A stretch of 64,000 nt of DNA from Blastochloris sulfoviridis. Its GTDB lineage: Bacteria; Pseudomonadota; Alphaproteobacteria; Rhizobiales; Xanthobacteraceae. Under the pieces are notes generated by a model that was given only the letters and a program-made list of their open reading frames with translations, was not told the origin of the DNA and did no database searches. How positions within the stretch are numbered: the first letter of the stretch is position 1; the number at the start of each line of letters is the position of its first letter. The translations under genes were made by a program, and so were the position numbers. The stretch lies in assembly GCF_008630065.1 (NCBI RefSeq), contig NZ_VWPL01000010.1:1-64000 (forward strand). The letters are read 5' to 3'. This document shows, piece by piece, positions 1 through 8,999 of this stretch.

Positions 1-216
1 GCAAAGTCCGGTTCCGCTGGCTCCATCGCCCATCCTCCGCATCCGAATCGAAGGAACCGACAGATTCAGCACTTCAGGACCTTGTCACGCCTTTCTTCAC
101 CCGATCGCCCTGACCGCGCCACGCCTCAATGTTGCCGCCTCGCCGGTCGATTTGATGCAATCGGCCTTGCCCCCTATGGTCGCGTCTTCGAGGCCGGACA
201 GGAGATGCCGCCCGCA

Positions 217-1692
217 ATGCCCGATCGTCAGCCCGAAGAACTCCGTCTGCCTGAAGCACCCCGTCAGCCTGAAGCACCGCGCGCCGCTCCCCGGACCGGC
301 CTGCCGCGACGGATCGCCGCCGCTGCCCTGGCGCTCGTGCTCGCCGTCACCACCGCCAGTCCGCAGCCGGCGGTCGCGCAGGGACAGCCGAAGCTGCCGA
401 TCGTCCGCGACGCCGAAACCGAGGCGCTGCTCAAGGACTATATGACGCCGATTCTCAGGGCGGCCGGGCTGGCGAAGCAGAATGTCGAGGTGACGCTGAT
501 CAACGACCGGAGTTTCAACGCCTTCGTCGCCGATGGCCGCCGCATTTTCGTCTTCCTCGGCACGCTGGTCGAGGCGAAGACCCCCAATGAGGTGATTGGC
601 GTGCTGGCGCACGAGACCGGCCACATCGCCGGCGGTCATCTGGCCCGCATGCGCCAGCAGCTCGCCGCGGCGCAGACGGTGTCGATCGTCGCCTTCCTGC
701 TGTCGCTCGGTGCGGTCGCCGCGGGCGCGGCGGCCGGCTCGGCGCGCGACACGAACCTGGGCGGCGCGCTGGGCGGGATCATGACCGGCCCGCAGGAGAT
801 GATTCGCCGCTCGCTCCTGTCCTATCAGCGCGGCGAGGAACAGGCAGCCGACCGGGCGGCCATCAGCTATCTGCACGCCACCCACCAGTCGCCGAAAGGC
901 ATGCTGGAGACGTTCCGCCGCCTGAGCGACCAGAGCCTGTTCATCTCGCGCGGCGTCGATCCCTATATGCTGTCGCATCCCCTTCCCCGGGAACGTATTT
1001 CGCAGCTTGAGGAGCTGGTGGCCAAGAGCCCCTATCGCGACACGCGCGACCCGGCCGAGCTGCAGCTTCGCCACGACCTGATGCGGGCCAAGATCATCGG
1101 CTACTTCGACCGGTCCGACACCGTGGCCCGCCGCTATCCGCCGAGGGACACCAGCCTGCCGGCACGCTACGCCCGCGCCATATCTGCCTACCGCTTCAAG
1201 CAGGTGCGCGAGGCGATCGCCCAGATCGACGGGCTGATCGCCGCCCAGCCCAGAAATCCCTATTTCTACGAGCTGAAGGGGCAGGCGCTGCTGGAGAGCG
1301 CGCGGCCGGCCGAAGCCATCGCGCCGCTGCGGCGGGCGGTGGCGCTGGCGCCCAACGCCAACCTGATCCGCATCATGCTGGGCCAAGCACTGGTGGCGAC
1401 CGGCGACAAGGCCCATGCCGAAGAGGCGATCCGCGAGCTGTCGCGGGCGCTGACCCGCGAGACCCTGGCCGCCGACGGATACCGCCAGCTTGCCATCGCC
1501 TATGGCCGCAAGGGCGACATCGCCAATGCCGACCTCGCCTCCGCCCAGGCGGCGTTCGCCGGCGGCGAGTTCAAGACGGCGCGCCACCTCGCGGCCCGGG
1601 CCAAGACCCGCTTCGCCAATGGCTCGCCCGGCTGGCTCAAGGCCGACGACATCGAGAACTACAAGCCCCCCAAGCTCGACGGCAAGAGTTGA
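217..1692 (+). CDS. M48 family metalloprotease with C-terminal TPR region (BepA/YfgC-like)
   Basis: Probable periplasmic zinc metalloprotease of the BepA (YfgC) type, a family that degrades or assists misassembled outer membrane proteins. The zinc motif HETGH lies at 610-624, and a downstream GEEQAADRAA stretch supplies the expected third ligand Glu. Before it is an Ala/Leu-rich signal segment ending near AVAQ. The C-terminal half (about 1170-1640) reads as tetratricopeptide helices, with an FYELKGQALLESARPAEAI-type repeat. The frame is open upstream to an ATG at 82. I prefer 217 (or 205) because AGGAG lies at 200-204 and the upstream residues look non-coding. The family assignment is firm; the start is uncertain. 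Confidence 0.9.
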   Translation: MPDRQPEELRLPEAPRQPEAPRAAPRTGLPRRIAAAALALVLAVTTASPQPAVAQGQPKLPIVRDAETEALLKDYMTPILRAAGLAKQNVEVTLINDRSFNAFVADGRRIFVFLGTLVEAKTPNEVIGVLAHETGHIAGGHLARMRQQLAAAQTVSIVAFLLSLGAVAAGAAAGSARDTNLGGALGGIMTGPQEMIRRSLLSYQRGEEQAADRAAISYLHATHQSPKGMLETFRRLSDQSLFISRGVDPYMLSHPLPRERISQLEELVAKSPYRDTRDPAELQLRHDLMRAKIIGYFDRSDTVARRYPPRDTSLPARYARAISAYRFKQVREAIAQIDGLIAAQPRNPYFYELKGQALLESARPAEAIAPLRRAVALAPNANLIRIMLGQALVATGDKAHAEEAIRELSRALTRETLAADGYRQLAIAYGRKGDIANADLASAQAAFAGGEFKTARHLAARAKTRFANGSPGWLKADDIENYKPPKLDGKS

Positions 1693-1713
1693 GGCGACGG
1701 CAAGAGTTGAGGC
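1678..1713. repeat. 18-bp tandem duplication across the stop codon of the M48 protease gene
   Basis: Two exact copies of an 18-bp unit (1678-1695 and 1696-1713) span the stop codon, and a degenerate third copy follows. The duplication places a second in-frame copy of the stop sequence just after the first. It looks like recent replication slippage. Confidence 0.8.
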
Positions 1714-1825
1714 GAGAGCTGAAGCAGACGGCGAACCGGGGTCGCGAGATGCGTCCGTCGATGTGAACGAACCGAACGGGGCGTTCGAAGGTTCTTGGCC
1801 GAGGCAGCTTGCTGCACATAACCGC

Positions 1826-1919
1826 CGGTTCGCACTTCTGCGGAGAATGCCCCAAGTCTCCAGCTGTCGCCTTCTCTTGCGCAAAACCGGTTCCCACTTC
1901 TGCGGAGAATGCTCTAAGG
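1826..1919 (-). repeat. Dispersed palindromic repeat, family A (one partial and one full copy)
   Basis: Shares the core 'ttctgcggagaatgc' and 'gcaaaaccggttccca' with copies at 6662, 19441, 35818 and 38680. It lies in the 330-bp spacer between the M48 protease and the DsbA-like gene, which otherwise holds only the ribosome binding site of the latter. Elements of this look, with a central accggtt flanked by inverted gagaatgc arms, are common between genes of Hyphomicrobiales. Confidence 0.8.
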
Positions 1920-2024
1920 CTGTCGGCAAACGCCCCTCCGACCTGGTTTGGAGAGAACGACCGGCGGGGCATGCCAAAGAATCTCCCGGTCCGTGTCGAC
2001 CGGCCATCAAGGAGCCCCCGACCC

Positions 2025-2807
2025 ATGACGCTCTTTTCCCTCAAGGCGCGGACGGCCGTGGCCGGCCTGGCGCTGCTGGCCGCCATCGCTGTCGCCGCGC
2101 CGGCCTGGGCGCAATCAGCGGCACCGCTGTCGCGCGAGGATGTCGAGAAGATCGTTCGCGAGACGATCGTAAAGAATCCGGAGATTCTTCAGGAGGCGAT
2201 GCAGGAGCTTGAAAAGCGCGCCAACGCCGACGAGGACAAGCGGCGCAAGCAGGCGCTCTCGGCCAATCGTGATCTGTTGCTCAACTCGCCGAAAAGCATC
2301 GTTATCGGCAACCCGAAGGGTGACGTCACGATTGTCGAGTTTTTCGACTACAATTGCGGCTTCTGCAAGCGCGCGCTCTCCGACCTCATCGGACTGGTCA
2401 AGACCGACAGCAATCTCAAGGTGGTGCTGAAGGACTTCCCCGTTCTCGGCGAATCCTCGGTCCAGGCCGCCACGGTGGCGCTCGCCGCCAAGCTGCAGGC
2501 GAACCCGGCCAAGTATTTCGAATTCCATCAGAAGCTGATGGGCGGCCGCGGCGAGGCAAACCGCGAGCGCGCGATGGCGGTGGCCAAGGAGGTCGGCTTC
2601 GACATGGCCCGCCTGACCAAGGACATGGAGTCGCCCGCGGTGATGGCGACCCTGCAGGAGAATTTCCGGCTGGCCCAGGATCTCGGCCTCACCGGAACGC
2701 CGAGCTACGTGGTCGGCAGCGAGGTGGTGGTCGGCGCCGTCGGCCTGGAGAAGTTGCAGGAGCAGATCCGGGCGGCACGGGCAGCCTGTCCGGAAAAGGA
2801 CTGCTGA
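2025..2807 (+). CDS. DsbA family thiol-disulfide oxidoreductase, periplasmic
   Basis: A 260-residue exported thioredoxin-fold protein. A signal peptide (about residues 1-30, ending APAWAQ) is followed by a helical region like the N-terminal extension of Com1/ScsC-type DsbA proteins. The thioredoxin domain then starts at VTIVEFFDYNCGFCKRA, whose CGFC is the redox-active CXXC pair. The cis-proline loop is seen in LTGTPSYVVG. The ATG at 2025 has GGAG at 2011-2014, so the longer open frame upstream is not used. It may act as a disulfide oxidase or isomerase for envelope proteins; the sequence does not tell which. Confidence 0.9.
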   Translation: MTLFSLKARTAVAGLALLAAIAVAAPAWAQSAAPLSREDVEKIVRETIVKNPEILQEAMQELEKRANADEDKRRKQALSANRDLLLNSPKSIVIGNPKGDVTIVEFFDYNCGFCKRALSDLIGLVKTDSNLKVVLKDFPVLGESSVQAATVALAAKLQANPAKYFEFHQKLMGGRGEANRERAMAVAKEVGFDMARLTKDMESPAVMATLQENFRLAQDLGLTGTPSYVVGSEVVVGAVGLEKLQEQIRAARAACPEKDC

Positions 2808-3334
2808 GCGAGGACGCACCGATCGAGGACACGCTGATTCGAGCGGGTCAAATCGTCACGAACGGGGCTGGTGCATCGCCGCGGCCCCGTTTCGGCGGAC
2901 CGGACGCGGCGCCCGGCCGCCGCGGCGCAATGCCTGTCAATGCCAAAAAAGTCTGAAAGTGCATGCGTGTCGGCCGCCCGTGAGGACCGGCCGCGCACCG
3001 CCCGAAGACCCGCCGAGTGGGTGCTCGACACAGGCCGCTTTTCACCGGACGCATCCATGCCTATAAGAGCGCCGGCGGGCGAACCGGTCGGCCGCGCCAG
3101 ATGGGTCCGATGGTTGCGGTCTGCAATGGGTGCGATCATCGTCTTCAAGGAATCGGCATCGAGCCGGATGGAAGCGCGCTCGCCGCGGCGCATCGGCATG
3201 ACGGCGAGATCGGTCCGGCCGAGGCGTATCCTGCGCGAAATCCCCCCGCGCATACGCGTTCAGTGCTCATTCGCGGCGAGCCGACCGCTCCGCCAAGCTG
3301 AAGGCGACGGTCTGAACCGGCGCCGGGAGATAGA
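2808..3334. other. Intergenic region upstream of accB with no gene seen
   Basis: This 527-bp stretch has no frame with convincing codon structure or a family match. In many proteobacteria aroQ (type II dehydroquinase) sits directly before accB; it is absent here. The region presumably carries the accBC promoter, but no clear box was recognised. Confidence 0.5.
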
Positions 3335-3820
3335 ATGTTGAAGCCCAAACCCGCCATCGATCCCGCATTGATCCGCGAACTCGCGCAGCTACTCAACGAC
3401 ACCGACCTCACCGAGGTCGAGGTGCAGCAGGGCGAACTGCGTATCCGCGTTGCCCGCAATATCCAGCTCGCGCCGTTCCCGGCGGCGATGTCGGCCAATG
3501 CCGTCACCGTCGCGGCGCCAGCGCCCATTCCGGCTGTCGCCGCGGCGGTTGCGGCGGCCGAGGCCGTCGCCGATCTGGCCGCCCACCCCGGCCTGGTGAA
3601 GTCGCCGATGGTCGGCACCGCCTACCGCGCGCCGGAGCCCGGCTCCAAGGCGTTCGTCGATGTCGGCACGCAGGTGAAGGAAGGCCAGACCCTGCTGATC
3701 ATCGAAGCGATGAAGACGATGAACGCGATTCCCGCGCCGCGCGCCGGCACGGTGACGCAGATCCTTGTCGGCGATGCCCAGCCGGTCGAATACGGCGAGC
3801 CGTTGATGATCATCGAGTGA
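3335..3820 (+). CDS. accB: Acetyl-CoA carboxylase biotin carboxyl carrier protein
   Basis: BCCP of acetyl-CoA carboxylase, which carries the biotin-bound carboxyl group from AccC to the carboxyltransferase for malonyl-CoA synthesis. It has 161 residues. The N-terminal helical region (1-40) is followed by an Ala/Pro-rich linker (48-80) and a biotinyl domain (about 86-161) with the lysine in EAMKTMN (K127). The canonical motif is EAMKMMN or EAMKLMN, so Thr after the lysine is a small departure. accC follows 42 bp downstream, the usual operon order. The thumb insertion typical of AccB (PGSKAFVDVG) is present and separates it from other biotinyl domains. Confidence 0.97.
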   Translation: MLKPKPAIDPALIRELAQLLNDTDLTEVEVQQGELRIRVARNIQLAPFPAAMSANAVTVAAPAPIPAVAAAVAAAEAVADLAAHPGLVKSPMVGTAYRAPEPGSKAFVDVGTQVKEGQTLLIIEAMKTMNAIPAPRAGTVTQILVGDAQPVEYGEPLMIIE

Positions 3821-3862
3821 CGATCGCGCCCCCGGGCGGCGCCCGGAGGAAAAGAGGCTCGC

Positions 3863-5212
3863 ATGTTCACGAAAATCCTGATCGCCAACCGTGGCGAGAT
3901 CGCGCTCCGCATTCTGCGCGCCTGCAAGGAACTCGGCATCTCCACCGTCGCCGTCCATTCGACGGCCGATGCCGATGCCATGCACGTCAAGCTCGCCGAT
4001 GAGAGCGTGTGCATCGGCCCGCCGCCGGCCAAGGACAGCTATCTCAACGTGCCCCAGCTTCTGGCCGCGTGCGAGATCACCGGCGCCGAGGCGGTACACC
4101 CAGGCTACGGCTTCCTGTCGGAGAACGCGCGCTTCGCCGAGATTCTCGCCGACCACCATATCGGCTTCATCGGCCCCAAGCCCGAGCACATCCGCCTGAT
4201 GGGCGACAAGATCGAGGCCAAGCGCACCGCCAAGCGGCTCGGCATTCCGTGCGTGCCGGGCTCGGAGGGCGGCATCACCGACGACGTCGACGCCCGCCGG
4301 ATCGCCGCCGATATCGGCTATCCGGTGCTGATCAAGGCCGCGGCCGGCGGCGGCGGACGCGGCATGAAGGTGGCGCGCACCGAGGCCGACCTCGACGTCG
4401 CGCTGGCCACCGCCCGCTCCGAGGCCAAGGCGGCCTTCGGCGACTCGACGGTCTATCTCGAAAAGTATCTGGAAAAGCCGCGCCACATCGAGATCCAGGT
4501 GCTGGGCGACGGCCGCGGCAACGCCGTCCACCTCGGCGAGCGCGACTGCTCGCTGCAGCGCCGCCACCAGAAGGTCTGGGAGGAGAGCCCCTCCCCGGCG
4601 CTCAATGTCGACGCCCGCAACCGGATCGGCGAGGTGGTCGCCGACGCCATGCGCAAGCTGAAATATCTCTCGGCTGGGACGGTGGAATTCCTGTACGAGA
4701 ACGGCGAATTCTATTTCATCGAGATGAACACCCGCATCCAGGTCGAGCACCCGGTCACCGAGATGGTCACCGGCATCGACCTCTTGAACGAGCAGATCCG
4801 GCTCGCCGCGGGCCTGCCGCTGTCGATCACGCAAGATGACATCACGATCAACGGCCATGCCATCGAGTGTCGGCTCAACGCCGAGAACCCGTCCACCTTC
4901 CGCCCCTCGCCCGGCAGGATCACCTATTTCCACGCGCCGGGGGGCTTGGGCGTGCGCGTCGATTCGGCGGTCTATCAGGGCTACACGATCCCGCCCTACT
5001 ACGACTCGCTGGTCGGCAAGCTGATCGTCCACGGCAAGACCCGCAACGAGTGCCTGATGCGCCTGCGTCGCGCCCTGGACGAGATCGTGGTCGATGGCGT
5101 CGAGACCACCGCGCCGCTGTTTCGCACCTTGGTGCGGCATCCGGACATCGCCAACGGCCAGTACGACATCCACTGGCTGGAGCATTTCCTGGCCGGCTCG
5201 CCCGACATTTGA
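3863..5212 (+). CDS. accC: Acetyl-CoA carboxylase biotin carboxylase subunit
   Basis: ATP-dependent carboxylation of the biotin on AccB. At 449 residues it has the length usual for free-standing AccC. Visible are the N-terminal [16 protein letters not shown] fold, the ATP-grasp glycine loop [10 protein letters not shown], the [12 protein letters not shown] segment, the catalytic [14 protein letters not shown] stretch and the C-terminal biotin carboxylase domain. The start follows a GGAGG-like sequence at 3845-3850. It forms an operon with accB. A second enzyme with a biotin carboxylase module lies at 43500-45455, but that one carries its own biotinyl domain. Confidence 0.98.
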   Translation: MFTKILIANRGEIALRILRACKELGISTVAVHSTADADAMHVKLADESVCIGPPPAKDSYLNVPQLLAACEITGAEAVHPGYGFLSENARFAEILADHHIGFIGPKPEHIRLMGDKIEAKRTAKRLGIPCVPGSEGGITDDVDARRIAADIGYPVLIKAAAGGGGRGMKVARTEADLDVALATARSEAKAAFGDSTVYLEKYLEKPRHIEIQVLGDGRGNAVHLGERDCSLQRRHQKVWEESPSPALNVDARNRIGEVVADAMRKLKYLSAGTVEFLYENGEFYFIEMNTRIQVEHPVTEMVTGIDLLNEQIRLAAGLPLSITQDDITINGHAIECRLNAENPSTFRPSPGRITYFHAPGGLGVRVDSAVYQGYTIPPYYDSLVGKLIVHGKTRNECLMRLRRALDEIVVDGVETTAPLFRTLVRHPDIANGQYDIHWLEHFLAGSPDI

Positions 5213-5315
5213 GCGTTCGAGCCGGTCGCGCGGGCTTCACCGCACCCTGCCGCGCTGCTGTCGCGATGTGCTATTGTGATCGCGGCTCTTCGCTGGGGGG
5301 CGGAGATATCTGGCC

Positions 5316-6011
5316 ATGACGCGCGGCTTTTCCGGGCAGGTCGACATAACGCCCGAAGTTCTGCTGAAGGCCTATGCCTGCGGCATCTTTCCGATGGCCG
5401 AGAGCGCCGACGATCCGGGCTTGTACTGGATCGAGCCGGAGCGCCGCGGCATCATTCCGCTGGATGGCCTGCATGTGAGCCGGCGGCTCGCCCGCACCAT
5501 CCGTTCCGACCTATTCGAGGTGCGCATCGACTGCGATTTCGAGGGCGTGCTCGACGGCTGCTCGATGCCGGCGTCGGGCCGCATGCGCACGTGGATCAAT
5601 GCGCGCATCCGCCGGCTCTATCGCGAATTGTTCGATCTCGGGCACTGCCACTCGGTGGAGACCTACCGCGACGGACTCCTGGTCGGCGGGCTCTACGGGG
5701 TGGCGATCGGCGGCGCCTTCTTCGGCGAGAGCATGTTCCATGTCGAGACCGACGCCTCGAAAGTGGCGCTGGTGCACCTCGCGGCGCTGCTCCTGGTCGG
5801 CGGCTTCACCCTGCTCGACACCCAGTTCTCCACCCGCCATCTGGAGAGCTTCGGCTGCATCGAGGTGTCCCGAAACCAGTACCACCGGCTGCTCGAACAG
5901 GCGCTCGCCGGCCGTGCCGATTTCCGGGCCGCCGCCCGCCGGCCGATGCCGGGCGCCGCCGCGCTCGCCATCGTGCAATCGGCCAACGAGCGCCGCTCGG
6001 ATCCGGGCTGA
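5316..6011 (+). CDS. aat: Leucyl/phenylalanyl-tRNA--protein transferase
   Basis: Transfers Leu or Phe from its tRNA to N-terminal Arg or Lys of proteins, making N-end rule substrates for ClpS/ClpAP. The 231-residue protein opens with [20 protein letters not shown] and shows the family hallmarks [43 protein letters not shown] (read in two parts) and [15 protein letters not shown]. The gene lies 103 bp after accC and may be read from the same transcript. The N-recognin ClpS and its partner ClpA are also in this window (33192-33596 and 30741-33182). Confidence 0.97.
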   Translation: MTRGFSGQVDITPEVLLKAYACGIFPMAESADDPGLYWIEPERRGIIPLDGLHVSRRLARTIRSDLFEVRIDCDFEGVLDGCSMPASGRMRTWINARIRRLYRELFDLGHCHSVETYRDGLLVGGLYGVAIGGAFFGESMFHVETDASKVALVHLAALLLVGGFTLLDTQFSTRHLESFGCIEVSRNQYHRLLEQALAGRADFRAAARRPMPGAAALAIVQSANERRSDPG

Positions 6012-6175
6012 GGCCGCGCACCTCGCCGTCTTTCCGATCCAGTCACCACCACCAGCATTACCGGAGCGGAAGACCAACTTTTTTCCGTTCTGAGCATATT
6101 TTGCGTATGCTCGCTATCGACGAGATGAGTTCGCCCACCAATTACTGTGATTGCCAAAATCCTGAGGAGGCAGCA

Positions 6176-6625
6176 ATGCAGCGTCTGAACAAGGCCGTGC
6201 ACGTCATCTTCCGCGTGGCCCTGCTGGCCCTGGTCGCAATGGTCAGCGTACCCACGCCGTCGGAAGCGGCAACGGGCACGGTGCGGGCGGTCATCACCCG
6301 CGGCGGCTTCATCATCGGTGTCGGCGGTGGCGAAGGCACGCTCACCTTCAAGGGGCGCGTCTTTCCGCTGCGCTTCGGCGGCATCAGCGCCGGTGCCATC
6401 ATCGGCGCGTCGCAGTCGGAACTGGTCGGTCGGGCCTACAATCTGCGTCGGGCGTCCGACATCGCCGGCACCTACACCGCCATCGGCGCGGGGGCTTCCT
6501 TCGCTGGCGGTGCCGGCGCGGTGCGTCTGCAGAATTCGAACGGCGTCGTCCTCGAACTGTCCGGGCAGAGGGTGGGCTTCGACATCTCCGCTGGCCTCAG
6601 CGGCATGACGGTGAGCCTGCGATAG
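6176..6625 (+). CDS. Small exported protein of unknown function (resembles DUF1134/EipA-type proteins)
   Basis: A 149-residue protein with a signal peptide (about residues 1-28, ending PSEAA). The mature part is Gly- and Ala-rich with beta-strand character: GTVRAVITRGGFIIGVGGG, then LTFKGRVFPLRFGGISAG and SAGLSGMTVSL at the end. This resembles DUF1134/EipA-like envelope proteins of alphaproteobacteria, but I am not sure of the family. The start at 6176 is set by a strong GAGGAGG at 6164-6170; the frame is open further upstream without a ribosome binding site. It is probably periplasmic. No function can be assigned. Confidence 0.75.
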   Translation: MQRLNKAVHVIFRVALLALVAMVSVPTPSEAATGTVRAVITRGGFIIGVGGGEGTLTFKGRVFPLRFGGISAGAIIGASQSELVGRAYNLRRASDIAGTYTAIGAGASFAGGAGAVRLQNSNGVVLELSGQRVGFDISAGLSGMTVSLR

Positions 6626-6661
6626 GGTATCCGCCGATCCGTCCGAACCAGGCGGCCGCTC

Positions 6662-6727
6662 TAGGTTCTTGAGTTGTCGCATTCTTTTTTGCAAAGCCAG
6701 CATCCACGTTTGCGGGGAGTGCTTCTG
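6662..6727 (-). repeat. Dispersed palindromic repeat, family A (diverged copy)
   Basis: Carries the 'ttgagttgtcgcattct' arm and a 'ttgcggggagtgct' arm, matching the copies at 19441 and 35818 with several substitutions. It lies just after the exported protein gene and could act in transcript termination. Confidence 0.7.
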
Positions 6728-7471
6728 GACGGCAGGTCGCCTGGAAACTGGGACTGGATTTCGGGGCGCGGCCGGCTGGCCGCGCCCTTTTCGTTGCGGC
6801 GTGGCGCGTGCTCGCGTGAACGGTCGTTTGCGAACACAGGCGGGGCGGCGCTTCGAGCCGCAACCGGCGGCGCCAAGCCTTCCGATCGTCTCGCCTCGCC
6901 CGGCGATGTATTGCCCGCCGGCGCGGCGGCGTGCGCAAACGCGCAGCAAGTTGCACTGCGTCGCCCCGCCATGCCTTGCAGCATGACGGTGTCTTCCTGC
7001 GCGAGGAACCGCGATCGCGACCAACTCCAGACGACCCACCGGGGCAGCCCTCGGTGGAGACCTGAACGGACATGGCGATACCGCCCCTATTCCGCAGATG
7101 GATGGTAATGAATTACATAACGTCTGCTCGTTCCTTATGCCGACGCACGATTTTTAGACTTTACTTTGGAAATTTACCATTTCGAATATGGACTTACGCT
7201 GTTGACCTCGGCCCCGGGTTGACTATGAATAGTGAGTGCCGGTGCGGCACGGATCCGGCGTGCAGCGCCGGTGGCGTCGCGGGTCGGCACCCGATGCTCC
7301 TGCTGGGCAGCACCGTCGGTTTTGCCATGTTTCGGGTGCCGGGGTTTCGGTTTGCGGGTGACCGCTTGGCGATCGCCAGGGACACTCCCGCCAAGATCCT
7401 CGGTCGAGACCGGGATTTCTGGCGGTCGGACGGCGGAACTCCGTCCGGATCGGCCGGTTTCGTGTGAGGGG
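6728..7471. other. Long intergenic region upstream of exbB
   Basis: No convincing gene in 744 bp. The first part (to about 7080) is GC-rich. An AT-rich stretch at about 7100-7200 is the likely exbBD-tonB promoter. It holds a perfect inverted repeat GTAAT-GA-ATTAC at 7105-7116. It also holds TTTAGA at 7153-7158, which is only half of an Irr-type iron box. The remaining 270 bp to exbB may be a long leader, or the exbB start may lie further upstream than annotated. Confidence 0.5.
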
Positions 7472-8569
7472 ATGACGATTGTGAGCGGGGCAGGCCTGAC
7501 GGGATTGGACGTTTCCTATGGCGGCAGCGGGCGGATGGCTCGCAGCGCCCGAGCCGAACGGGTGTCCGGGGTGGCGGGCCCCCTGCTGTCGATCATGCTT
7601 CTGGTGCTGCCGGTGTCGCCGAACGTCGCATCAGCCCAGGTGCAGGCCGAACCGCCACAGGTTCATCAAACACAGGCTCATCAAACGCAGGCTCATCAAA
7701 CACAGACTCCTGCCGACGCCGCGACACCCGCGCCGGCGGTGCCTGTTGCACCAGCCGCCGCAGCCCCGGCCTCCCCGATGCCCGCGGCTCCTGCAGCGGC
7801 CTCCCCCGTTTCGGTCACAGATCCCGTCTCGCCGCCCGCCGCCGACCCGCCTGTCGACAGGCCTGCCGATCTGCCGCGCGACCTGTCGCCGCTCGGCATG
7901 TTCCTGGCGGCCGACATCGTGGTGAAGATCGTGATGGTCGGGCTGGCGCTGGCCTCGATCCTGACCTGGACGGTGTGGCTCGCCAAGACGATCGAGCTCG
8001 CCGCCGCGCGCCGGCGCATCCGCGCCGATCTGGACGCGCTGGAAAACTCGGCGACGCTTGATGCCGCGCTGGCGCGGCTCGTGCCGCAGGACGGTGCGGT
8101 GACGGCGCTGGCCCGCGCCGCGGCCGTCGAGATGGATGCGTCGAGCGAGCTTGCGGCGGCCGGCATCAAGGAGCGCATCCTCTCCCGGCTGGAGCGCATC
8201 GAGGCGGCTGCCAGCCGCCAGATCGCGCGCGGCACGGGCATCCTCGCCACCATCGGCTCGACCGCGCCGTTCGTCGGCCTGTTCGGCACGGTGTGGGGCA
8301 TCATGAACAGCTTCATCGGCATCTCGAAGGCCCAGACCACCAATCTGGCGGTGGTGGCGCCCGGCATCGCCGAGGCGCTGCTCGCCACGGCGCTCGGCCT
8401 GATTGCCGCGATTCCGGCGGTGATGATCTACAATGCGTTCGCGCGCCAGATCGCCGCCTATCGCGGACTGGTCGGCGACGCGGCGGCAGCGGTGCTGCGC
8501 CTCGCCGGCCGCGACCTCGACCGGCATGCGGCCGGCCGGCCGCGCGCGACGCGCGCTGCGGCGGAGTAA
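7472..8569 (+). CDS. exbB: TonB-system energizer ExbB (MotA/TolQ/ExbB proton channel family)
   Basis: Inner membrane proton-channel subunit that, with ExbD, energises TonB for heme receptor transport. The N-terminus has a signal-like segment, then an Ala/Pro-rich low-complexity stretch with a tandem HQTQA repeat (DNA 7661-7705). Three membrane segments follow: FLAADIVVKIVMVGLALASI, GTGILATIGSTAPFVGLFGT and ALLATALGLIAAIPAVMIYN. The MotA/ExbB domain fills the C-terminal half. The ATG at 7472 abuts GAGGGG with almost no spacer; ATG 7535 is an alternative that would start directly at the signal peptide. exbD follows after 4 bp. The long periplasmic N-terminal extension is known in TonB-linked ExbB of rhizobia. 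Confidence 0.93.
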   Translation: MTIVSGAGLTGLDVSYGGSGRMARSARAERVSGVAGPLLSIMLLVLPVSPNVASAQVQAEPPQVHQTQAHQTQAHQTQTPADAATPAPAVPVAPAAAAPASPMPAAPAAASPVSVTDPVSPPAADPPVDRPADLPRDLSPLGMFLAADIVVKIVMVGLALASILTWTVWLAKTIELAAARRRIRADLDALENSATLDAALARLVPQDGAVTALARAAAVEMDASSELAAAGIKERILSRLERIEAAASRQIARGTGILATIGSTAPFVGLFGTVWGIMNSFIGISKAQTTNLAVVAPGIAEALLATALGLIAAIPAVMIYNAFARQIAAYRGLVGDAAAAVLRLAGRDLDRHAAGRPRATRAAAE

Positions 8570-8573
8570 GGCC

Positions 8574-8999
8574 ATGGCGACGCAGTTCGGCCGCAGCGAC
8601 GGCGACATCGACGAGGTGCACGAGATCAACGTCACGCCGTTCATCGACGTGATGCTGGTGCTGCTGATCATCTTCATGATCGCGGCGCCGCTCGCCACCG
8701 TCGATGTCGCGGTCAACCTGCCCTCTTCCACCGCCGAGCGGCAGCCGCGGCCGGATCGTCCGCTGTTCCTGACCGTGAAGTCCGACCTGTCGCTGACGGT
8801 CGGCGAGGACGCGGTGAGTCGCGACGGGCTTTCGGCCGCACTCGACCGAGCCACCGGCGGCGACCGCGAACAGCGGGTGTTTCTGCGCGCCGACAAGGCG
8901 GTGGCCTATGGCGATCTGATGTCGGTGATGAACGTGCTGCGTTCGGCTGGCTATCTCAAGGTGGCGCTGGTCGGGCTCGACGCCGGAGGGGCGCGATGA
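8574..8999 (+). CDS. exbD: TonB-system transport protein ExbD
   Basis: A 141-residue partner of ExbB. It has a short cytoplasmic N-terminus, one membrane helix (INVTPFIDVMLVLLIIFMI) with the conserved proton-path Asp in FIDVMLVLL, and a periplasmic C-terminal domain. The ATG at 8574 is 4 bp after the exbB stop. The gene overlaps tonB by ATGA, so the three genes form one translationally coupled operon. It serves the heme receptor encoded at 12767-14932 by inference from context. Confidence 0.95.
   Translation: MATQFGRSDGDIDEVHEINVTPFIDVMLVLLIIFMIAAPLATVDVAVNLPSSTAERQPRPDRPLFLTVKSDLSLTVGEDAVSRDGLSAALDRATGGDREQRVFLRADKAVAYGDLMSVMNVLRSAGYLKVALVGLDAGGAR

Noticed and set aside
7153-7169. Irr box upstream of exbB
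   Set aside because: Only the left half (TTTAGA) matches; the right half fails at most positions.
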